Source: Asticcacaulis sp. ZE23SCel15 (GTDB lineage: Bacteria; Pseudomonadota; Alphaproteobacteria; Caulobacterales; Caulobacteraceae). From it: a DNA stretch of 64,000 nucleotides. The translations under genes and the position numbers were made by a program. Shown here one piece after another: positions 55,479 to 63,179 of the stretch. Within the stretch, counting starts at the first letter, position 1. Each line of letters begins with the position of its first letter. The notes beneath the pieces are model-generated. The model had not been told where the DNA came from and ran no database searches. It saw nothing but the letters and a program-made list of their open reading frames with translations. The stretch lies in NCBI RefSeq assembly GCF_030505395.1, contig NZ_CP130044.1, positions 1,907,001 through 1,971,000 of the forward strand. Direction: 5' to 3'.

Positions 55479-56360
55479 TTAAACCGCATCCAGTCCGATA
55501 TCGAACACAGGCGCTGAGTGGGTAAGCGCCCCGATCGAGATAATGTCGACCCCGGCTTCGGCGATGGCGCGCACGGTATCGAGATTGACCCCGCCTGATG
55601 CCTCAAGGATCGTCTTGCCCTTGGCGAGTTTGACGGCTTCCTTGAACATATCGAGGGTGAAATTATCGAGCAGCAACACGTCCGGAGAAAACGGCAAGGC
55701 CTGCTTCAACTGGGCGATGGAATTGACTTCGAGCTCGATCTTCATCAGGTGACCGGCGGCGGCCTTGGCGCGCTCCATGGCCTGAGCCACACCGCCACAG
55801 ACGGCGATATGGTTGTCCTTGATCAGGATGGCGTCATCGAGGCCGTAACGGTGGTTATGGCCACCACCGCATTTGACGGCGTGCTTCTCTAAGCCGCGCA
55901 GCAGGGGCGTGGTCTTACGGGTACAGGCGATGCGGGCGGGCAGATCGGAAATGGAGGCGACAAATTTGTGGGTCAGGGTCGCCACCCCGGACAGGTGACA
56001 CAGCATATTTAGAGCGACCCGCTCGGCGGCTAAAATGGCGCGGGCATTGCCTTCAACGCGGGCGATGACATCACCGGCCTTAACGTGGGTTGCATCGGGC
56101 GCTACGATTTCAAACCGCACCTGATGATCCATCAAAGCCATGGCCAGACGGGCGCAGTCGATACCAGCAGTTACGCCGTTGCCGCGCGCACGGAATTCGG
56201 CCTTAAAGCGCGCCTTGGGCGGGATACAGGCCATGCCGGTGACATCGCCCGCCAGCCCCAGATCTTCGCGTAGCGCATCGCGGATAACAGGCTCGACCAA
56301 TATGTCGGGCAGACCCGTCATCATGCTTAAGGCTTTGGCGGGGGCTACGGCTTTGTCCAT
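55479..56360 (-). CDS. nadC: Nicotinate-nucleotide pyrophosphorylase (carboxylating)
   Basis: 293 residues. It makes nicotinate mononucleotide from quinolinate and PRPP. The fold is shown by ALREDLGLAGDVT, the arginine-rich CTRKTTPLLRGLEKHAVKCGGGHNHRYGLDDAILIKDNH and the C-terminal LEASGGVNLDTVRAIAEAGVDIISIGALTHS. The start at 56360 has GGAG upstream and overlaps the nadB stop by one base (TGATG). Last gene of the NAD operon. Confidence 0.95.
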   Translation of the reverse strand: MDKAVAPAKALSMMTGLPDILVEPVIRDALREDLGLAGDVTGMACIPPKARFKAEFRARGNGVTAGIDCARLAMALMDHQVRFEIVAPDATHVKAGDVIARVEGNARAILAAERVALNMLCHLSGVATLTHKFVASISDLPARIACTRKTTPLLRGLEKHAVKCGGGHNHRYGLDDAILIKDNHIAVCGGVAQAMERAKAAAGHLMKIELEVNSIAQLKQALPFSPDVLLLDNFTLDMFKEAVKLAKGKTILEASGGVNLDTVRAIAEAGVDIISIGALTHSAPVFDIGLDAV

Positions 56361-57913
56361 CAGATGATCTCCAGTTGGGGCTCCGGCAGTTTTGGGCGAC
56401 ACTGTGCCCAGGTCGTGAACGTCCTAAGCGGCGTATCACTAAGCTGGGGGAAGTCGCTTCGGTAATGAGAACCCCGACTTTCCTTTCGGCGCAAGGCCGA
56501 AAGTGCAATCAGGCGCGCATTTATCAGCGCCAGCGATCCGGTATATTGGTTTTCGAGGTCTTCGATCTGATTTAACAGGGTTTTCAGGCCGGTTTCATCG
56601 CGCACGACCCCGGCATAACGGCTGATGGCGTCACGTAAGGCTTGCAGATTTTCCGGCGGGAGCGTGGGCGGCAGGGCGGGGATGATGGCCGAGGCTGTGT
56701 CCGGCGTGAATGGTGCGTCGCTTAAGGTCTGCGCGCACTCCAGACCGACCCGTTCCCCGAAAGCGGCGGCTTCAAGCAGGCTGTTGGACGCCAGACGATT
56801 GGCACCGTGTACGCCGGTTGAGGCACATTCGCCAACGGCATAAAGCCCTTTGAGGGATGAGCGGCCGTGGATATCGGTCGATATCCCGCCCATGTGATAG
56901 TGGGCGGCGGGGGCAACGGGCATGACCTGGGTGCGCGGGTCGATGCCGACGCTCTGGCAGGAGGCGAACACGGTTGGGAACTCGGCGGGGAAGTGGTCGC
57001 CAATCGCAGTCGTGGCATCCAGAAACGCGCCGCGGCCAGTGACATTGGCTTTATGGACCGCGCGGGCCACGATATCGCGCGGGGCCAGTTCGCCGTCCTC
57101 ATGGTCTTCCAGCACAAACCGGATGCCGTCCTTATCGATCAGGGTCGCCCCTTCGCCGCGCAGGGCTTCGGTCGCCAGCGGGGCGGGGTCGAGGCCGACA
57201 TTGAGCGCGGTCGGGTGAAACTGCACAAACTCAGGATCAGCGATCACCGCACCGGCCAAGGCCGCCATCGCCATACCGTCTCCGCGCAGGTTGGGCGGGT
57301 TGGTGGTGACGGCATAAAGCCCACCCAGCCCTCCGGACGCCATGACTGTGACCGGCGCATAGACGTGCAGGGTTTTGCCCTCATGGCTTACGACCGCGCC
57401 GATGACCGCGCCGTCGCTTGCTGTGATCAGGCCGGTAGCAAAAGCCTGCTCCCAAATCTCGATATGGGCGGCGTTGCGGGCGGCTTCGGCGACGGCGGTG
57501 AGGATCGCCTTACCGGCCAGATCGCCGCCGACGCGGGCGACGCGGGCCAGACCGTGGGCGGCTTCGCGGTTCAGAACGAACGACCCATCGGTGTTGCGAT
57601 CAAACGGCGCGCCAAGGTCGGACAGGTGCTCAACCACATGGCGGCCCATTTCAGTCAGGGTTCTGGCGGCGAGCGGATCGACAATACCGGCTCCGGCATC
57701 GAGAGTGTCCCTGGCGTGGGCTTCGGGGGTGTCCTGATCCGACAGGGCGGCGGCAATCCCGCCCTGCGCCCAGGCCGACGAACAGGCCACACCCAGTGCG
57801 ACCGGCGCCAGCACCAGCGTTTTCAGCGGCGCGGTATGCAGGGCGACGGATAGTCCGGCTAAGCCTGCGCCGATCACCAGCGGGCCATTATGGATATAGG
57901 TTTCAGTGGCCAT
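56360..57913 (-). CDS. nadB: L-aspartate oxidase
   Basis: 517 residues. An FAD enzyme that oxidises L-aspartate to iminoaspartate for quinolinate synthesis. The FAD motif GAGLAGLSVAL near residue 15, SSAWAQGGIAAAL, HPTAL and the covalent-type region GGISTDIHGRSSLKGLYAVGECASTGVHGANRLASNSLLE are diagnostic. GGAGG lies before the ATG at 57913. It is separated from nadA by repeats but lies on the same strand in A-B-C order. Confidence 0.95.
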   Translation of the reverse strand: MATETYIHNGPLVIGAGLAGLSVALHTAPLKTLVLAPVALGVACSSAWAQGGIAAALSDQDTPEAHARDTLDAGAGIVDPLAARTLTEMGRHVVEHLSDLGAPFDRNTDGSFVLNREAAHGLARVARVGGDLAGKAILTAVAEAARNAAHIEIWEQAFATGLITASDGAVIGAVVSHEGKTLHVYAPVTVMASGGLGGLYAVTTNPPNLRGDGMAMAALAGAVIADPEFVQFHPTALNVGLDPAPLATEALRGEGATLIDKDGIRFVLEDHEDGELAPRDIVARAVHKANVTGRGAFLDATTAIGDHFPAEFPTVFASCQSVGIDPRTQVMPVAPAAHYHMGGISTDIHGRSSLKGLYAVGECASTGVHGANRLASNSLLEAAAFGERVGLECAQTLSDAPFTPDTASAIIPALPPTLPPENLQALRDAISRYAGVVRDETGLKTLLNQIEDLENQYTGSLALINARLIALSALRRKESRGSHYRSDFPQLSDTPLRTFTTWAQCRPKLPEPQLEII

Positions 57914-57927
57914 GCGGGCCTCCAATC

Positions 57928-58052
57928 TCTATCCCCTCTCCCCATTTCATGGGGAGAGGGTTAGGGTGAGGGGCTATCCGTGGCGGCAATTTGCCCCCTC
58001 CGTCAGCCCGCTTTGCGGTCTGCCACCTCCCCCGTAAACAGGGGAGGAGAAG
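57928..58052. repeat. Two intergenic palindromic repeats between nadA and nadB
   Basis: The first unit (57931-57983) has CCCCTCTCCCC / GGGGAGAGGG followed by GTGAGGGG, a common bacterial REP form; the second (57993-58052) is the local family: CCCCCTCCGTC, CCACCTCCCCC, then GGGGAGGAG. They may tune nadB/nadC expression by mRNA stability. Confidence 0.7.
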
Positions 58053-58053
58053 A

Positions 58054-59175
58054 CTAACTGATTAATTCCACATCAACGTGGTGGCGGGCCTTGATCATGT
58101 CGTAGCGCGCGGGGAGTTTCAGCGGCGGCATGTCGATCATGCGCTGCACGGCCAGACGGGCCTTATCAATGATGGCGGGATCGACGGTCACTTCGTACTG
58201 ACGGTGCAGCAGCGATTGATAGATGCCGTCGAGCGTAATGCGCTTCATGTGCGGGCACAGATTGCACGGCCGCAGGAACTCAACGCCTTCGACATCGGCG
58301 GCGACATTATCGGCCATCGAACATTCGGTCACCAGCACGACCTGCTTGGGCTTATGATCCATCACATAGTCGATCATGGCGGTGGTCGAACCTGTGAAAT
58401 CACAGGCCGCGATCACGTCGGGTGGGCATTCGGGGTGACCCAACACAATCGCACCCGGATGGGCAGCGCGGACATCGGCAATGTCCGACGCGTCAAAGCG
58501 CTCATGGACTTCGCACGACCCTTTGTAGGCAATGATGCCGATGTTCGTCTGGCGCGCCACATTGCGGGCCAGAAACTCATCCGGCACCATGATGACGCGG
58601 TCCACGCCCCATTCGCGGGCAATGTGTTCGACGACCTGCACCGCATTGGCCGAGGTGCAGCAGATGTCGGTTTCAGCCTTCACATCGGCGGTGGTGTTGA
58701 CGTAGGTCACGACCGGCAGGCCGGGATAGCGCTGCTTGATCAGCCGCAGTTGGTCACCCGTCAGGCTTGAGGCCAGCGAACAGCCGGCGCGTAGATCGGG
58801 GATCAGCACGGTCTTTTCAGGGGCAAGAATCTTTGAGGTCTCGGCCATGAAGTGCACGCCGCCCTGCACGATAATGTCGGCCTTGGATTTGGCCGCTTCG
58901 CGCGCCAGCCCAAGTGAGTCACCGACATAATCGCCGACGCCATGAAAGATTTCCGGCGTCATATAGTTGTGGGCCAGAATAACCGCGTTCATGTCGCGCT
59001 TGAGGCGGTTGATTTCGGCAATCAGCGGGGCCTGAAGTTGCCATTCGATGGGGGAGACCTTGCCTTTGAGGCGCGCATAGATATCGGCGGTGTCGGCCTC
59101 GACCTGCGGGGTAAAGTCCAGCGCCACAGGCGGGGCCTTAGCGGCGGGTGTGAACTCAAGGGTAGTCGAAGGCAT
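58054..59175 (-). CDS. nadA: Quinolinate synthase A
   Basis: 373 residues. An iron-sulfur enzyme that condenses iminoaspartate with dihydroxyacetone phosphate. Ligand cysteines are present in [16 protein letters not shown] and CNLCPHMK, and [24 protein letters not shown] marks the substrate face. It is first in nadABC. A perfect inverted repeat lies 29-59 bases before the start and is the probable control point. Confidence 0.95.
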   Translation of the reverse strand: MPSTTLEFTPAAKAPPVALDFTPQVEADTADIYARLKGKVSPIEWQLQAPLIAEINRLKRDMNAVILAHNYMTPEIFHGVGDYVGDSLGLAREAAKSKADIIVQGGVHFMAETSKILAPEKTVLIPDLRAGCSLASSLTGDQLRLIKQRYPGLPVVTYVNTTADVKAETDICCTSANAVQVVEHIAREWGVDRVIMVPDEFLARNVARQTNIGIIAYKGSCEVHERFDASDIADVRAAHPGAIVLGHPECPPDVIAACDFTGSTTAMIDYVMDHKPKQVVLVTECSMADNVAADVEGVEFLRPCNLCPHMKRITLDGIYQSLLHRQYEVTVDPAIIDKARLAVQRMIDMPPLKLPARYDMIKARHHVDVELIS

Positions 59176-59203
59176 GGGCCTCTCCTGTACAACCGCAAGG
59201 GCA

Positions 59204-59234
59204 ACACCTTATGCTCATTTTTAGCATAAGGTGT
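59204..59234 (-). promoter_or_regulatory. Perfect 12-bp inverted repeat, probable NAD operon operator
   Basis: ACACCTTATGCT (59204-59215) and AGCATAAGGTGT (59223-59234) pair without mismatch around a 7-base loop, 29 bases before the nadA ATG. No T run follows on either strand, so an operator is more likely than a terminator. The regulator (NadQ- or NrtR-type, or other) is not encoded here. Confidence 0.6.
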
Positions 59235-59433
59235 CATTAAAATAGTCCTATCTCGGAACTATTCAAGCCCATTTTGCACAGGGGCCAAATAAATATGACG
59301 ATGCGGTGACATGGCGCACGCTTTAAGCATCGGTTCTTTATGGTTCATTTCGGGTGATACCGAAGGATTTAATTGCATATTTATGTGGGCATTATCATAT
59401 ATCCCATACCGGATTCATTAAGGAGATAAACCC

Positions 59434-59901
59434 ATGGCCGCTTCCAAAGCGTCTGCTGTTGATCACGACAAAAAAGTCGCCCACGAACTGTCGAAACTGC
59501 TGGCCGACAGCTATACCCTGTATCAGAAAACCCACGGCTACCACTGGAACGTGACGGGGCCGACCTTCTCTTCGCTGCACGCTCTGTTCATGGAGCAGTA
59601 CACCGAAATGTGGGACGCGATCGACGATATTGCCGAACGCATCCGTGCCCTGGGCGAACTGGCCCCGCAGTCGGGTTCGGCACTCGGCAACCTGACCTCG
59701 ATCAAGGATGGCGACCCGTCATTATCGTCCGAAGAGATGCTGAAAGATCTGAAATCAGGTCATGAGACAGTCATAGCTACCCTGAAAAGCGTGGTTGAAC
59801 TGTCGGAAGAGGTCGGTGATGTGTCATCGGCCGATCTGGCCACCCAGCGCCTGACCGCCCACGAAAAGCACCTGTGGATGATCAAGGCGACACTGTCGTA
59901 A
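59434..59901 (+). CDS. dps: Dps-type ferroxidase/DNA-protection protein
   Basis: 155 residues, the normal size of Dps. The ferroxidase ligands are His in THGYHWNVTGP and the acidic residues of FMEQYTEMWDAIDDIAERIRALG at the dimer interface. It stores iron as a 12-mer and uses up peroxide in stationary phase; together with katE it points to peroxide defence. Its lysine-containing N-terminal tail may bind DNA. Start has GGAG at 9 bases. Confidence 0.95.
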   Translation: MAASKASAVDHDKKVAHELSKLLADSYTLYQKTHGYHWNVTGPTFSSLHALFMEQYTEMWDAIDDIAERIRALGELAPQSGSALGNLTSIKDGDPSLSSEEMLKDLKSGHETVIATLKSVVELSEEVGDVSSADLATQRLTAHEKHLWMIKATLS

Positions 59902-59905
59902 AGAA

Positions 59906-59956
59906 CTCCCCCTCTTGGAGGGGGAGCTTCGCTTCGATTTATCGATGCGAAGAGGG
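59906..59956. repeat. CTCCCCC hairpin repeat downstream of dps
   Basis: CTCCCCCTCTTGGAGGGGGAG is a strong hairpin (59906-59926), and TTCGCTTCGAT / ATCGATGCGAA (59928-59951) adds a second imperfect one. It probably terminates dps and resembles the local repeat family. Confidence 0.6.
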
Positions 59957-60002
59957 GGTAACTATCTTCTCTTGAAATCATCCCTCGGTTTGGAATTTTT
60001 AA

Positions 60003-60048
60003 CGCGCATTTGGGCCCGAAAACCGTTTCACACTTTTCGGAATGCGCT
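60003..60048 (-). repeat. RIME-like intergenic palindrome, copy 2
   Basis: On the minus strand this reads GCGCATTCCGAAAAGTGTG, AAACGGTTTTCG and AAATGCGCG, nearly the same as copy 1 at 43081-43126. It stands 12 bases before the arfB start, so it is in the leader. Confidence 0.65.
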
Positions 60049-60060
60049 TAGAACCGAGGG

Positions 60061-60489
60061 ATGATCTTTATCACCCCCCGCATCTCTGTTGACGAAGCTG
60101 AACTGACGGAAAATTTCGTCCGCTCATCGGGCGCGGGCGGGCAAAACGTCAATAAGGTCTCGACCGCCGTTGAACTGCGGTTTTCGATTTTTGAGAACCT
60201 GACCATCCCCTATGACGTCAAGATGCGGCTGATCAAGCTGGCCGGACGAAGGGTCACACAGGAAGGCGTGCTGGTGCTGTTTGTGCAGACCCACCGTACG
60301 CAGGACATGAACCGCAAAGCCGCCCGCGAGCGCTTTGTCGAGCTGTTGCAAAAGGCCGCCGCACCCCCGCCGCCGCCACGCATTGCCACCAAACCGACCT
60401 ATGGTGCCAAACAGCGTCGATTGGTGGGTAAGTCCATTCGCGCCACCGTTAAATCCAACCGCCAGCGACCGCAAGATGAAGATGACTGA
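60061..60489 (+). CDS. arfB: Peptidyl-tRNA hydrolase ArfB (ribosome rescue)
   Basis: 142 residues. It frees stalled ribosomes without a stop codon. The catalytic GGQ is at residues 26-28 in SSGAGGQNVNKVSTAVELRF, and a basic C-terminal tail (KQRRLVGKSIRATVKSNRQRP) can enter the mRNA channel. Overlaps the start of the acetyltransferase gene by eight bases. Confidence 0.95.
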   Translation: MIFITPRISVDEAELTENFVRSSGAGGQNVNKVSTAVELRFSIFENLTIPYDVKMRLIKLAGRRVTQEGVLVLFVQTHRTQDMNRKAARERFVELLQKAAAPPPPPRIATKPTYGAKQRRLVGKSIRATVKSNRQRPQDEDD

Positions 60490-60994
60490 TATCCGCCCCG
60501 CCACCGCCGCCGACATAGACTGCCTTTATGACCTCTACCGGCAGGTGGCTCGTCAAGGTGAGGGCCTTGCGCGGACCGAGGCCGAGATTTCGCGCGCCTA
60601 TATCGTGGGCTTTGTCGCGCAGGCGCTTGAGCGTGGCCTGATCATGGTGGTTGAGGGGGAGGCTGGCCTTATCGGATCGCTGCATGCCTATGCGCCACAG
60701 CCCGCACAGTTTGGTCACTGCCTGTCTGATCTGACGATTGCCTTAAGCCCGAATGCGCAAGGCATGGGTCTGGGGCAGCGTTTGTTTGAAGCCTATATTG
60801 CGCGGGTGCGCACGCAGCTTACTCACATCCACCGCATTGAGTTGATGTGCCGTGAAAGCAATATCCGTGCGCTGAAACTCTATGAGCGTCTGGGATTTGT
60901 CACAGAAGGCCGCCTAAAAGGCCGGGTGCGCCGCCCCGATGGCACCTTTGAAGATGACCTGATCCTCGGCCTCAGTCTGATTACAATGCCTTGA
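60482..60994 (+). CDS. GNAT family N-acetyltransferase
   Basis: 170 residues. The acetyl-CoA loop NAQGMGLGQRLFEAYIARV, the beta-strand LMCRESNIRALKLYERLGF and the ending GRLKGRVRRPDGTFEDDLILGL are typical of RimJ/RimL-like or small-molecule acetyltransferases. The substrate is unknown. The start at 60482 (ATG) overlaps arfB by eight bases; 60476 is also an ATG. Confidence 0.85.
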   Translation: MTDIRPATAADIDCLYDLYRQVARQGEGLARTEAEISRAYIVGFVAQALERGLIMVVEGEAGLIGSLHAYAPQPAQFGHCLSDLTIALSPNAQGMGLGQRLFEAYIARVRTQLTHIHRIELMCRESNIRALKLYERLGFVTEGRLKGRVRRPDGTFEDDLILGLSLITMP

Positions 60995-61079
60995 GCCGGT
61001 TAAATCAAACCGCTGCCGACCGGATGAAGTAGAGGATTAGCAGGGTTTGGTGTAGGGTTGCCGAAACTTTGGGGGGATA

Positions 61080-61742
61080 ATGACTGATACGAAACAGCCG
61101 ATAATGAAGCAATTCAGGCGTTCTATGGTTGTCTTTGGGATATTGGCCTCATTTTCTTTTGCAACGACATTTTTTGGGGTGTGGTTACTGAATCTTGGAG
61201 TGCTTTTTTTGGGCCCCCTGATATGGCTGGGTGTAATTATCATTGCTGGGGCCATAATCGTATTTAAAGGCCTTGAGGCGGCATGGCACGGACGTGGGTT
61301 TGGCCCGCGTTTAATTATGGCTTTGATTGCACCCATCCTGCTTGGGTTGGCAATATTACTGTCGTCACCCTTATCGACAGCGGGCGAGGTGTCCGGGGCT
61401 TGGTTGCGCCTTATGATTGAGCGCTCTCGTTACGAAACGATTATCGAAAAGGAAAGTCAGCCGCCAAGTGGAACGGCTCGTATCGTGGATAGAGAAGATG
61501 GCGGTATCACCTATACCGTCGATGCCGGACCGCCTGTGCGTGTGGCGTTTAATCCTGACGGTATTATCGATAACTGGACAGGTATTATCTATGATCCAAC
61601 CGGTGAGGTATTGCTGGCAAAAGGGTTTGATCCGGTGACTGGGGAGTTCCACATGCCGTCTCATATTAAGGAACTCTTTGGCGGTGACCTTGTGGCTTGT
61701 CGCCATATATGGAGTGACTATTACAAGTGCTCGTTCACATAA
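61080..61742 (+). CDS. Hypothetical membrane protein with C-terminal periplasmic domain
   Basis: 220 residues: three hydrophobic helices (about 15-35, 38-62 and 78-98) and then a polar domain with the pattern ARIVDREDGGITYTVDAGPPVRVAFNPDGIIDNWTGIIYDPTGEVLLAKGFDP, plausibly a beta-sheet. Two cysteines near the end (ACRHIW and KCSFT) may form a disulfide. No family recognised. A strong GGGGGG precedes the ATG. AT content is higher than in flanking genes. Confidence 0.65.
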   Translation: MTDTKQPIMKQFRRSMVVFGILASFSFATTFFGVWLLNLGVLFLGPLIWLGVIIIAGAIIVFKGLEAAWHGRGFGPRLIMALIAPILLGLAILLSSPLSTAGEVSGAWLRLMIERSRYETIIEKESQPPSGTARIVDREDGGITYTVDAGPPVRVAFNPDGIIDNWTGIIYDPTGEVLLAKGFDPVTGEFHMPSHIKELFGGDLVACRHIWSDYYKCSFT

Positions 61743-61865
61743 AAATTATGATTTAATCTATTATATTACAATACCTTGGGTGTATTGACACCTTATCCAC
61801 ATCTGTCATTGTTACCGCTAACAGCGCCCGATCCAAACAGAGGCGCTAACAACGGGAGAAAACAA

Positions 61866-63104
61866 ATGACACAGACAACGGCACAAAATCGCCGTCGCTT
61901 CCTCATGGGTGCGGTCGGCAGCGGCGCGATGTTGGCTACTGCGGCCTGCGGTGGCGGTGGAGGGGGCGGCGGTTCCTCTGGCGGCGGCGGGGGATCGTCA
62001 TCCAGTTCGTCCTCAAGCTCGTCTTCATCCAGTTCATCATCCAGTGCGGGGAGTTTGCCCGATCCGGCGACGGCGCCAGCACTCAAGACCTTTTTCAATG
62101 GCAAGTTCAAGGTCGGCTTTACCGCCGATCCGGCGTGGATCAATGATGCCCCAAGCCAGGCGATCCTGATCAAGCACGCGGGTTCGATCACCGCCGAAAA
62201 CGTCATGAAGGCCCAGACTATTGGCACCAGTGCCGGTGTCTATAACTACGGTCCGGCCGATCAGGTGGTCACCTTTGCGCAGGCCAACAATATCGCTGTG
62301 CGTGGTCATGCTCTGGTCTGGCATTCGTCAACACCAGCGTGGTTCTTTGCCGGTGACCGCAGCGATATGACGGCGTTTCGCGCCTTGGTGCGCCAAAGAC
62401 TTGAGACCTATATCACCGATGTCGTCACCCATTTTAAGGGCAAGGTCTATGCCTGGGATGTGGTCAATGAACCGGCCAACGATGACGCCGGATCAACCTA
62501 TCGCAATTCAGAATGGTATCAGATTTTTGGCGACAGTTATCTGGATATCGCCTTTCGCGCCGCGCGCGCCGCTGACCCGGATGTTGAGCTATTCATCAAT
62601 GATTACAGCACCGAAGACCCCGGCAAACGCGCCCGCTATATGACGGTTATCCAGACCCTGCTCGATCGTGGTGTGCCAATCGACGGTGTGGGCCATCAGT
62701 TCCATATCTCGACAACCTACCCCAGCGCCGCGCAGGTTCAGCAGGCCCTGATCGAGGTTGAGGCCAAGGGGCTGATCAACCATGTCACTGAGCTTGATAT
62801 CTCCTTCTACACTGATCCGGGCTCATGCTTTGCCAATCAGACGGGATGTGTGACCGGTCTTGCGGCGGGATCGGCGGCAGTGACCACAACCTTGCGCGCG
62901 CAGGCCCTGCAGTACCGGGCGATGTATGCGGTCTTTGCCGCCCGCGCCAGCGTGGAATTGGTTACCACCTGGGGCGTGGCTGACAATCATACGTGGCTTT
63001 CGACATTTCCGATTACGCGCCTGAACCTGCCGTTACTATTTGATGCGACCGGTAATCCGAAATCAGCCTTCTGGGCGGTGGTCGATCCGGTGTTTGTGCC
63101 GTGA
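61866..63104 (+). CDS. Endo-1,4-beta-xylanase, GH10, Tat-dependent lipoprotein
   Basis: 412 residues. The signal has both a twin-arginine motif (NRRRFLMG) and a lipobox ending TAAC (Cys28), followed by Gly-rich and Ser-rich tracts up to about residue 60. The GH10 barrel has the acid/base Glu in WDVVNEP and the nucleophile Glu in VTELDIS, with HALVWHSSTPAWF in the active-site wall. A surface or periplasmic face xylanase, probably tethered by its lipid. The start at 61866 has GGGAG upstream. Confidence 0.9.
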   Translation: MTQTTAQNRRRFLMGAVGSGAMLATAACGGGGGGGGSSGGGGGSSSSSSSSSSSSSSSSSAGSLPDPATAPALKTFFNGKFKVGFTADPAWINDAPSQAILIKHAGSITAENVMKAQTIGTSAGVYNYGPADQVVTFAQANNIAVRGHALVWHSSTPAWFFAGDRSDMTAFRALVRQRLETYITDVVTHFKGKVYAWDVVNEPANDDAGSTYRNSEWYQIFGDSYLDIAFRAARAADPDVELFINDYSTEDPGKRARYMTVIQTLLDRGVPIDGVGHQFHISTTYPSAAQVQQALIEVEAKGLINHVTELDISFYTDPGSCFANQTGCVTGLAAGSAAVTTTLRAQALQYRAMYAVFAARASVELVTTWGVADNHTWLSTFPITRLNLPLLFDATGNPKSAFWAVVDPVFVP

Positions 63105-63179
63105 TAACCCTTTAATTCTCAAAGCGATCTTGTGTGCAGTCATACTCAAACTCTGCGGCTATATCGGCAGGGAGTGCGC

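Noticed and set aside
61793-61801. A perfect DnaA box TTATCCACA before the xylanase gene
   Set aside because: A single 9-mer is expected about once in a window of this size, with no cluster of further boxes or origin-type genes.
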